DNA from: DATLBY01 sp035526665
Lineage (GTDB): Bacteria; Acidobacteriota; Terriglobia; Bryobacterales; Bryobacteraceae
DNA: 6,085 nucleotides
Assembly: GCA_035526665.1 (NCBI GenBank)
Contig: DATLBY010000410.1
Span: 1-6,085, forward strand
Direction of reading: 5' to 3'
Shown piece by piece: positions 1 through 5,500 of the stretch. Made by a program: the position numbers and the translations under genes. Numbering within the stretch: position 1 is the first letter of the stretch; each line of letters begins with the position of its first letter. The notes under the pieces were generated by a model, which worked only from the letters and a program-made list of their open reading frames with translations, had not been told where the DNA came from and did not search any database.

Positions 1-1
1 G

Positions 2-127
2 CAGGAAGCGGACTCCAAGCGCGAGTATCAAACGCCGAAATTGGCCAGCTATGGCAGCTTTCAGACCGTTACTTTGGGTACCGTTGGCAGCAAGAATGAC
101 GGCGGAAATCGCCTGACCAAACCGTAG
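2..127 (+). CDS. Lasso peptide precursor 1 (5' end missing)
   Basis: The 41 visible residues form the end of a lasso precursor whose start lies before base 1. The leader shows the hallmark spacing Y9-x2-P12-x-L14-x3-G18-x5-T24-x, read as KREYQTPKLASYGSFQTVTL. In known lasso precursors the conserved Thr is the penultimate leader residue, so cleavage is predicted after L25. That leaves the 16-residue core GTVGSKNDGGNRLTKP. Gly1 and Asp8 of this core fit an eight-residue macrolactam ring. The tail GGNRLTKP has Arg, Leu and Lys as possible plug residues. The gene ends 13 bases before a second precursor with a matching leader, so the two are probably co-transcribed. The leader match is seen directly; ring size and cleavage site are inferred from the family. 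No Cys is present in the visible part. Confidence 0.88.
   Translation, partial: QEADSKREYQTPKLASYGSFQTVTLGTVGSKNDGGNRLTKP
77..124 (+). other. Predicted lasso core 1 (16 aa, Gly1-Asp8 ring)
   Basis: This segment encodes the predicted mature peptide GTVGSKNDGGNRLTKP. It begins directly after the Thr-Leu that closes the leader. Gly at position 1 and Asp at position 8 are the preferred residues for an isopeptide-linked ring. The C-terminal residue is Pro, not the Ser that paeninodin-type kinases phosphorylate. Thr2, Ser5 and Thr14 are the only hydroxyl residues. The boundary is inferred from leader spacing and has not been shown. Confidence 0.75.
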
Positions 128-130
128 ACT

Positions 131-136
131 AAAGGA
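131..136 (+). promoter_or_regulatory. Shine-Dalgarno site of precursor 2
   Basis: AAAGGA lies 4 bases before the ATG at 141, inside the 13-base gap after the stop codon of precursor 1. It supports this ATG as the start of a gene that would otherwise be dismissed as too short. Confidence 0.65.
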
Positions 137-140
137 CCCA

Positions 141-305
141 ATGAACCAAGTAGCGACGAAGCCCGATGTGGTTGCTGCCAAACGGACTTACCACGCCCCT
201 AAGCTGTTAGTTTATGGGGACTTCCGCTCCGTGACTTTGGCTTGCAGTGGCGGCACTAACGCCGACGGCGGCGGGCGCACTACTAAGTTGAATTTCTGCG
301 GCTAA
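141..305 (+). CDS. Lasso peptide precursor 2 (complete, 54 aa)
   Basis: This complete 54-aa precursor has the leader pattern Y17-x2-P20-x-L22-x3-G26-x5-T32-x, exactly the lasso spacing, within KRTYHAPKLLVYGDFRSVTL. Cleavage after L33 would release a 21-residue core. Its ring would be ACSGGTNAD (Ala1 to Asp9) and its tail GGGRTTKLNFCG. Cys2 in the ring and Cys20 in the tail could form a single ring-to-tail disulfide, the arrangement of class III lasso peptides such as BI-32169. The leader matches precursor 1 at KR-Y, PKL, YG, F and VTL, and both cores share D-G-G-x-R-x-T-K, so the pair looks like a diverged duplication. The start is an ATG with AAAGGA upstream. The kinase gene begins 8 bases after the stop. 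An Ala at core position 1 is less common than Gly, so the ring assignment is somewhat less certain than for precursor 1. Confidence 0.9.
   Translation: MNQVATKPDVVAAKRTYHAPKLLVYGDFRSVTLACSGGTNADGGGRTTKLNFCG
240..302 (+). other. Predicted lasso core 2 (21 aa, two Cys)
   Basis: The predicted mature peptide has a nine-residue ring, ACSGGTNAD, followed by the tail GGGRTTKLNFCG. Cys2 and Cys20 are the only cysteines in the whole precursor, and both fall in the core, as expected if they pair in the product. Arg13, Lys16, Leu17 and Phe19 are possible plugs. The C-terminal residue is Gly. Ring closure by Ala1-Asp9 and the disulfide are inferences from family rules. Confidence 0.72.
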
Positions 306-308
306 GGG
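304..308 (+). promoter_or_regulatory. Shine-Dalgarno site overlapping a stop codon
   Basis: AAGGG shares two bases with the TAA stop of precursor 2 and sits 5 bases before the TTG at 314. It supports the TTG start of the kinase and suggests translation passes directly from precursor to kinase. Confidence 0.55.
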
Positions 309-313
309 CTCGC

Positions 314-1285
314 TTGCAAGGTGCAAGCTACGAGTATTTTTTCTACAACGTAAATCTCCGCTCTGATCATCCGTTGGCCCTCCCCGAGGGCCATTCGACA
401 CAACACCCCACGATTGAGTTGAAGCAAGGCACTGAAACGTTCTTTCAGGAGCGGGTGCCGGCGGAGACCCGCGCCGATCCGCCGGGGCGGTTTTTCTCCC
501 GCCGCTTAATAGATGGCTCCAGCTATTTCCATTGGAAGAACAGGTTTGAGTTCCTGATGTCGGCGGATTATTCCGTTCTGGTGGGACGGCCCGTGGGCGA
601 TTTCCCGTGGGAGGGCTTCCAAACTTATTTTCTGGGCCAGATGCTGTCTTTCGCATTGCTGGGTCACGGAATTGAATCGATCCACGGGACAACCGTGGTG
701 ATCGATGGACAGGGTGTATCGCTTCTCGGCAATAGCGCCTATGGGAAGTCCACGCTGGCGGCTGCCTTTCTGCAGGCCGGACACAAGTTGTTATCCGATG
801 ACTTGCTGGTGACCGAAGAAGCTGACGGCATCTTCTGGGCGCTGCCGGGGATCCCGCGCATCAAGCTCTATGAGCGCGTGAGTCAGACACTGTTAAAAAA
901 TCCCAGCGGCGGTACGCCGATGACCCAGGACTATCCGCCAAAAATGATCTACCGGATCGGGCCGGAGCAGTTTTCGAAACGCGTCCCGTTGAGGGCGATG
1001 TATGTACTGGCTTCACCAAAGGCAGTAGCACAAGCACAGATCCATGAACCCAGGATCGAGCCCATCGGGGGCGGCGACCGCTTCATCGAGTTGATACGCA
1101 ATTCGTTCAACGCGGTGGTCGCGACGCCGGAGCGTTTGGCTTCGCAGTTCGCGTGGACGGATCGATTGATCAGGAGTGTCCCGGTGCAACGATTGAGCTA
1201 TCCCCGGTTGATGAGCGTCCTGCCGGAGGTGGTGCGGATGGTGGAGGCGGACGTGGCGAAGCTAGGAAAACAGCATTCGAAGTGA
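314..1285 (+). CDS. HPr-kinase-like lasso tailoring kinase
   Basis: This is a 323-aa P-loop protein of the HPr serine kinase-related type found in RiPP clusters. The N-terminal YEYFFYNVNLRSDHPLALPE segment matches the usual beginning of this family and supports the TTG start at 314; the nearest in-frame stop upstream is at 284-286. The Walker A loop is G139-NSAY-GKST147, preceded by H124-G and followed by a SDD motif at 161-163, the usual metal/catalytic acidic site in HPrK proteins. PGIPRIKLY at 178-186 is another family motif. No transit or membrane segment is evident, so it should be cytosolic. Related kinases in the paeninodin cluster phosphorylate the C-terminal Ser of the precursor. Neither precursor here ends in Ser, so the target residue is unknown. 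The motifs look intact and no damage is seen. It is cotranscribed with the precursors and converges on the nucleotidyltransferase gene, overlapping it by 24 bases. Confidence 0.85.
   Translation: MQGASYEYFFYNVNLRSDHPLALPEGHSTQHPTIELKQGTETFFQERVPAETRADPPGRFFSRRLIDGSSYFHWKNRFEFLMSADYSVLVGRPVGDFPWEGFQTYFLGQMLSFALLGHGIESIHGTTVVIDGQGVSLLGNSAYGKSTLAAAFLQAGHKLLSDDLLVTEEADGIFWALPGIPRIKLYERVSQTLLKNPSGGTPMTQDYPPKMIYRIGPEQFSKRVPLRAMYVLASPKAVAQAQIHEPRIEPIGGGDRFIELIRNSFNAVVATPERLASQFAWTDRLIRSVPVQRLSYPRLMSVLPEVVRMVEADVAKLGKQHSK
1262..1285. other. Tail-to-tail overlap of the two operons
   Basis: The last 24 bases of the kinase gene (+) are also the last 24 bases of the nucleotidyltransferase gene (-), both counted with stop codons. 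There is therefore no intergenic space for a terminator between the convergent operons. Transcription of each must end inside the other or meet in this region. Confidence 0.85.
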
Positions 1286-2446
1286 TTTGCCGGCGACCCG
1301 CCAGGCGCGAACCACGGGATATAGGGACTGGAATCCGCGAGGCAGATCGACCAAGTCCCATTCTGCTTCGGTTGGCTGGTAGGCGAGGCGGGCCAGGTAA
1401 CGCACGCGGTCCTCAGGCCTTTCCCGCAAAGCCAGCATGAGGCGGTGATGCTCCATCTCACCAGTCGCCCTCCGCTCAAGCCCACAGATGACGACGTTCG
1501 TAAGGCCGCTCAGGGTGGGGTCACGCTCGATGCCTTGCAGGACAGCGTCCGGCAGGGGGGTCTCGAGCAGTTGGTGCGCAATGAAAAGACCCAACCGCAG
1601 AATACGCAGGGTGCCCAACCCGGCAGCGCGCGACTGTAATCCCGCCCAATCGATGTTGCCGGAATCTCGTACGAGTAGATCGATATCGAGGACCCACTTG
1701 AGGCTTTGCCAATGATGCTTGGCGCCGTGAATGCACAGGGCAATCAGGTTGTCCTCGGCCGCCATGGTGGCGACCGTAACCCCGCCGAGCGAAACGCTGG
1801 TGGCCCGGGCGATAAGAGCATCGATATCGAGAGGAACACTGAAGTAGTGGGGAACGAGTCGCCATTGGAGTTCGACGAGTAAGTCGTTACGCACCATTCC
1901 AAATTCGGCACGGTAAGCCACTAGCTGCCGCGCGGCGGAGGCAGGATAGAAGCGAAGAGGAGCGAAGCCGAGATCAGAGAGCACTGTGCGCGCCGCCGAA
2001 AAATCCGCGGGAGAGATGAGTATGTCGAGGTCGGCGGCGGGGCGAGTCGCGGGGTCGCCAAAGATCTGCGCCGACAAGGCCGGGCCTTTGTAAGCCAGAG
2101 CGCCTACGCCCGCGCGCGAAAATGAACGGGCCAGTTCAGCTAGCACGGCGGTATGACGTAAACCTTGCTGAACCTGCAGCCTCTGGGAGCGATCTAGGGC
2201 CTGCAGGAATGCGGAAGGTATCCCAATCGCGGCTGGGGAAGCGAGTTGGCGGTGAAGGAGCACCGTCAAGCCGTGAGTCTCGGCAAGACGGAGGAGCAGG
2301 TCCCAGTCTAGAGATATTGATCCCAGCCAATCCGGCAGCGCGCGCGGACTCCTCACGCCACGAGCGCAAAGCAGTAAAGCTTGCATCTCCGGGGACCAGG
2401 GAAGGCAAGACTTGGGGAGGGACTCGGCTTGGGAGACAGCGGTCAA
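1262..2446 (-). CDS. PF14907-type nucleotidyltransferase, lasso-associated
   Basis: This 394-aa protein belongs to the uncharacterised nucleotidyltransferase group (NTP_transf_5) that often accompanies lasso B2 and HPrK-like genes. The pol-beta-like core is visible as YKGPALSAQIFG (119-130), R135 and the DLDIL acidic pair D139/D141, with a possible third acidic residue E192 in VELQW. The downstream CIHGAKHHW-SLKWVLDIDLLV segment (238-259) is also typical of the family. It is probably cytosolic. In the pseudomycoidin cluster a related protein has been linked to adding sugars to the phosphorylated peptide; that role here is an inference. The chosen start is a TTG 9 bases after the B2 stop, with no convincing Shine-Dalgarno, so the exact start is uncertain; M21 is an in-frame alternative. 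It is the last gene of the minus-strand operon, and its 3' end overlaps the kinase gene. Confidence 0.83.
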   Translation of the reverse strand: MTAVSQAESLPKSCLPWSPEMQALLLCARGVRSPRALPDWLGSISLDWDLLLRLAETHGLTVLLHRQLASPAAIGIPSAFLQALDRSQRLQVQQGLRHTAVLAELARSFSRAGVGALAYKGPALSAQIFGDPATRPAADLDILISPADFSAARTVLSDLGFAPLRFYPASAARQLVAYRAEFGMVRNDLLVELQWRLVPHYFSVPLDIDALIARATSVSLGGVTVATMAAEDNLIALCIHGAKHHWQSLKWVLDIDLLVRDSGNIDWAGLQSRAAGLGTLRILRLGLFIAHQLLETPLPDAVLQGIERDPTLSGLTNVVICGLERRATGEMEHHRLMLALRERPEDRVRYLARLAYQPTEAEWDLVDLPRGFQSLYPVVRAWRVAGKSLRMLFS

Positions 2447-2455
2447 GGGCTCGTT

Positions 2456-2896
2456 TCAGGAGGGCGTCGCCAAATCACTGGCGGAAAGGTCAGGCAACGG
2501 ATGATACGGCCGCTCCGACTCACCGATCAGGATGCCATGCTCGTCTTCAACCCAAGCGTGGGCCTGGAAATCTTCTCCCGGCCGTACTCCGACCTTGAAT
2601 TGAACCGAATACCCCTGGGCGCGCAGCAGCCGCTCGCCGACTAGCGCACGAACGACGCAAGTCGCGCTCATGGATAAAGCAGCAGCCGCGCGAACGGTCC
2701 AGACGATCTCATCTTTCGAATAGGAAGTTGCTTTAGGACGGCTAGGGGATGTCGGGTTGGTGCCAAACCATTTTAAGATCTGGGGCAGAGGAACAAAACG
2801 AAGAGCGACAGCCGTCACGTTCAATGCCAGCCAGACGCGTAACAGCAGGATTCGCCGGCGGTGACTCAGTCTGACGAATTTGGCGAAGCGGTTCAT
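2456..2896 (-). CDS. Lasso peptide B2 leader peptidase
   Basis: This 146-aa protein fits the split lasso B2 family (Transglut_core3), which removes the leader peptide with a cysteine-protease fold. The N-terminus has a basic then hydrophobic stretch (about 12-36, ending RFVPLPQ), as usual for B2. The catalytic Cys is C80 in SATCVVRALVGERLLRAQGY, and the His is H113 in AHAWVEDEHG. The third triad residue is less clear: McjB has Asp about 12 residues after His, and here E126 in LIGESE is nearest. The size is normal for a stand-alone B2 without the RRE (B1) domain, so a separate PqqD-like B1 should exist elsewhere. Its ATG overlaps the stop of the polymerase gene as ATGA, with GAGGA 6 bases upstream. 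It is thus translationally tied to the polysaccharide operon and not to the precursor operon. Confidence 0.9.
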   Translation of the reverse strand: MNRFAKFVRLSHRRRILLLRVWLALNVTAVALRFVPLPQILKWFGTNPTSPSRPKATSYSKDEIVWTVRAAAALSMSATCVVRALVGERLLRAQGYSVQFKVGVRPGEDFQAHAWVEDEHGILIGESERPYHPLPDLSASDLATPS

Positions 2897-4242
2897 TCCG
2901 CATCCTCAATGGGATTGACTGAAGGGCGGCGAAAACGATGAGACTGCTCAATGAGGAGCGCCTTCTCGCGTTCGCGGGAGGCCGCAACGCCGCACAATAT
3001 GCAGAAGAATAGAGCATTGGACGGGATGCGGAGATTGAAATCGGTGAAGCTATGAAGCAGCATCCCGGTGAGGCCAGTGACCGCCGCGAGCGAGGCGGCC
3101 CCCTTCCAACTGCTGATCCACGTGCGCGCCTTGTTCAATCCCTGGCGGTAGACGATGAAAAGGAACCAAAGTACCAGTGCCAAGCCGGGTATGCCGGTCT
3201 CCGCCATCAACTGGAAGACATCATTGTGAGCCTGATTCACGAAGAAGTCAGTCGCAAAGCTGCGATACTGCGGATAGATCGTAGGGAAGGTGCCTAAGCC
3301 GGTGCCGTAGGCGAGATGGTCGGCGAATATCCGGAGGGAGTCACGGCTGATGGCGATGCGCATCCAGTCTTGCAGAAGCGCGAACCTTTCTAAAAGGCGA
3401 ACGCTGCCCAGCCAGGCCACGAGCCCGACTAAAGGCAGCCCCAAGGCGGCAACGCCGAGCGCGGCGCGCTTATTCTCAACGCGGATGGAAAGAAAGACCG
3501 CTAGAAATATCATTTCCACCAGGAATGCGATCACACCACTGCGGGAGAACGAGAGAACAATGCTGGAGCTAGCCAAAGCCGCGGCGAAGAGCATCAGGAT
3601 GCGCTTCTCTTTGCGCGTGTACGGCACCAGAAAGCCAATGATGGCAAATGGGGTGATCATCTCCATCAAGCCTGCATAGTGATTGTGATTCACGAAGGGG
3701 CCAAAGATGTTACCGCCACCAGAGGGAACCCGATACCAATACAGTTTGTCGGGCGAAGTGAAGTGCTGCAGCAAAGCCAGGACCGCCAAAGCGAAGGCGA
3801 ATATCCCCAAAAACAAGGTGAACTGCCGCAAGCGGTCGCTACTGCGCAGACATTGCAAGGCGGCGGTGAAGCCGATGGCGTACGCCACGACCCGTAAGAA
3901 CTCTAGATAGGTGGCCTGGCGATAAAGCGTGAGATTGAATCCAAGCTGCGCGGCGATCAGGAACAGGAAGAGGACTGCCGGCAGCAGCGCAGAGTTACGC
4001 AGTCCGGTCAGGCTCCCGGGATTCGCCAGGCCATTGGCAATCATCAGCAGGGCAACCACCGCCAACCCGGATTGCATGATGAACATAGACCATGCCTCGA
4101 CCGAGCCGAATGCCAACGGCGCAAAGACCATGACCGCACACAAGGTCCAAAAGGTAGCTGTCTCCAGGGCACGTGAAAGGCTGCTGGTCTGCGGCGCGCT
4201 GAGACGTACCGGTGAGTCGACCATGCGGGGAGTGAATCCCAT
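2893..4242 (-). CDS. O-antigen ligase / Wzy_C family membrane protein
   Basis: This 449-aa polytopic inner-membrane protein has about a dozen hydrophobic segments, from about residue 30 to 420. Wzy_C features are visible: GPFVNHNHYAG (181-191), SFSRSG (231-236), a periplasmic stretch with R299 and R304, then GTGLGTF (313-319), NQAHNDVFQLMAETGIPG (336-353) and SFTDFNLRIP (398-407). The family covers O-antigen ligases, Wzy polymerases and PglL-type protein O-glycosyltransferases, which cannot be told apart by motif reading. With a tyrosine kinase and a TPR protein upstream, polymerisation or attachment of an exported polysaccharide is the likeliest role. The ATG overlaps the TPR stop by one base (TGATG), and GAGG lies 8 bases upstream, so translation is probably coupled. 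No truncation is seen. Confidence 0.87.
   Translation of the reverse strand: MGFTPRMVDSPVRLSAPQTSSLSRALETATFWTLCAVMVFAPLAFGSVEAWSMFIMQSGLAVVALLMIANGLANPGSLTGLRNSALLPAVLFLFLIAAQLGFNLTLYRQATYLEFLRVVAYAIGFTAALQCLRSSDRLRQFTLFLGIFAFALAVLALLQHFTSPDKLYWYRVPSGGGNIFGPFVNHNHYAGLMEMITPFAIIGFLVPYTRKEKRILMLFAAALASSSIVLSFSRSGVIAFLVEMIFLAVFLSIRVENKRAALGVAALGLPLVGLVAWLGSVRLLERFALLQDWMRIAISRDSLRIFADHLAYGTGLGTFPTIYPQYRSFATDFFVNQAHNDVFQLMAETGIPGLALVLWFLFIVYRQGLNKARTWISSWKGAASLAAVTGLTGMLLHSFTDFNLRIPSNALFFCILCGVAASREREKALLIEQSHRFRRPSVNPIEDAE
2903..2907 (-). promoter_or_regulatory. Shine-Dalgarno site of B2 inside upstream gene
   Basis: On the minus strand GAGGA is followed by six bases and the ATG at 2896. It lies inside the last codons of the Wzy_C gene and, with the ATGA overlap, supports coupled translation of B2. 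Confidence 0.6.
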
Positions 4243-5486
4243 CAGTTCGCCCTCAGGGTGAAATCATCCAGATAAAGCTTCCCGCGGATCAAGGCTTGGT
4301 TAGGCTCGCGTATTACTTCCACCTTGAGCAGCGTTGTTTCCGGGCGGAGACGAAAGACAGAACGAATCTCTTTCCAGCCGGTGGTGCCGCGCTGATCGTC
4401 GCTGAGGAAATAGCGTTGACCGCTGTAAGCATCGGAGATGCAAATGCGAGGTCCGCTCGCGGTGGTGATCTCGTCTGACTTAGCAAATACCGAAAAGTCA
4501 TACTCGCCGCCGGGCTCGACCGGGACTAACTGGGCAATGCCCAGCGAAGGAGCCGAGCCTTGATCGAAGATGGCAGCAAGCGAACGATTGCCGGAATGAA
4601 ATTCCAAGGAGTCCACTTTTAGATCAAGATTCGGCTGCCGGCGGAAGGACCATTCCAAACCGCCGCCGAGCATGGGATCCTCGAAATCTCCGTTGATGAT
4701 GAGATTGTCCGGCGTTGGCTGGTACTGATTGATCGAAGGTTGCGAGGCGGCAAGCTGTTTCCAGGCGGTCATGGCCTGATCCGGATGATGAGAATCCAGC
4801 AAGAGCTGGAAGTAGGGAAGGGTTCCCCCTACGTCCACCGGTCCGGAGAGCGTGATCATCTTCTGCCATATCTGATTGGCGGCATTGATGTCTTTTTGCT
4901 CGACGGCGAAGCGGAGAAATTCAAGGTGAGGTTGCACATCCGGCGGAAGAACATCGGCCAAGATCACTGCCGCATTGTGAGCGCTGGCCGGCCACAACAC
5001 GTCCAGGACCGCCCGCGTTTCGCTCGATTGGCTGCGTAAGACCGTCCGATAGTGAGGTAGAGCGCTCTGAACGTCTCCCTGAACAATGTAGAAGGTAGCC
5101 ACTTCCCACGCGACACTGGGCGTAGTGGGATCGACCTGCACGGCCGTCTGCATGGCAAGGCGCTGGTTGCGAGCGTCGCCGGCCATCTGATAGGCGGCGG
5201 CGAGATCAAGCCATCCTCGCGACGAGTAAGGATTCAGCGCCAGCGAACGTCGATATTCAGCGATGCCGCGGGGGAAGTCGAGTAATCCCAGCGTGCGGCT
5301 GCGCGCCAGCAGTAGCGCATAGTCTGCATTCCACGGCGCCAGACGGACGGCCGTTTCCAGTCCAGAAACGGTATTACTGGCGGCGGCACGGTGCGCAAGG
5401 AAAGTCCGGACGCTCGCGGCGACGTAGGCCGACAACAGTCCAAGCAGAAGGACTGCCAGCGTGGTGGTTTTGATTCTCTGGCTCAC
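4242..5486 (-). CDS. Membrane-anchored TPR protein with C-terminal carbohydrate-binding-like domain
   Basis: This 414-aa protein begins with a basic residue cluster and a membrane segment (about 8-25), which predicts an anchor or uncleaved signal with the rest in the periplasm. Residues about 37-150 hold degenerate TPR repeats, for example IAEYRRSLALNPYSSRGWLDLAAAYQMAGD and ALPHYRTVL. More helical repeats follow to about 250. From NLIINGDFEDP (261-271) to KLYLDDFTLR (403-412) there is a beta-sandwich-like module of the CBM/galactose-binding type, with the usual 'NGDFE' opening and 'YLDDFTL' closing strands. TPR proteins in polysaccharide operons often organise assembly complexes; sugar binding here is inferred from fold resemblance. 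The start is GTG, 14 bases after the kinase stop, with no strong Shine-Dalgarno. No later in-frame start would keep the membrane segment. The stop overlaps the next ATG by one base. Confidence 0.78.
   Translation of the reverse strand: MSQRIKTTTLAVLLLGLLSAYVAASVRTFLAHRAAASNTVSGLETAVRLAPWNADYALLLARSRTLGLLDFPRGIAEYRRSLALNPYSSRGWLDLAAAYQMAGDARNQRLAMQTAVQVDPTTPSVAWEVATFYIVQGDVQSALPHYRTVLRSQSSETRAVLDVLWPASAHNAAVILADVLPPDVQPHLEFLRFAVEQKDINAANQIWQKMITLSGPVDVGGTLPYFQLLLDSHHPDQAMTAWKQLAASQPSINQYQPTPDNLIINGDFEDPMLGGGLEWSFRRQPNLDLKVDSLEFHSGNRSLAAIFDQGSAPSLGIAQLVPVEPGGEYDFSVFAKSDEITTASGPRICISDAYSGQRYFLSDDQRGTTGWKEIRSVFRLRPETTLLKVEVIREPNQALIRGKLYLDDFTLRAN
4251..4254 (-). promoter_or_regulatory. Shine-Dalgarno site of Wzy_C gene
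   Basis: GAGG on the minus strand lies 8 bases before the ATG at 4242, within the end of the TPR gene. It supports the start chosen at the TGATG junction. Confidence 0.5.
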
Positions 5487-5500
5487 TAAGCGGCCGCCGA

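Noticed and set aside
141..305. Precursor 2 as a lanthipeptide or other Cys-bearing RiPP
   Set aside because: The leader follows the lasso spacing exactly, and a B2 peptidase and lasso-type kinase are nearby, while no lanthipeptide synthetase or radical SAM enzyme is present.
207..692. 161-codon open frame on the minus strand opposite precursor 2 and the kinase
   Set aside because: It lies antisense to two well-supported genes, and its translation is low-complexity Pro/Ser/Arg-rich with no family motif.
1262..1300. Possible bidirectional terminator between convergent genes
   Set aside because: No convincing stem-loop followed by a T-run is seen, and the space is coding on both strands.
2122..2598. 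158-codon open frame on the plus strand
   Set aside because: It is antisense to the nucleotidyltransferase and B2 genes, spans their junction, and its protein is Arg/Gly-rich without domain features; typical shadow in GC-rich coding DNA.
2893..4242. Specific call as a PglL-type protein glycosyltransferase
   Set aside because: Wzy_C motifs are shared with O-antigen ligases and polymerases, and no PglL-specific domain is recognisable by eye, so only the family is named.
3929..4261. 110-codon open frame on the plus strand
   Set aside because: It is antisense to the membrane segments of the Wzy_C protein, which are strongly supported on the other strand.
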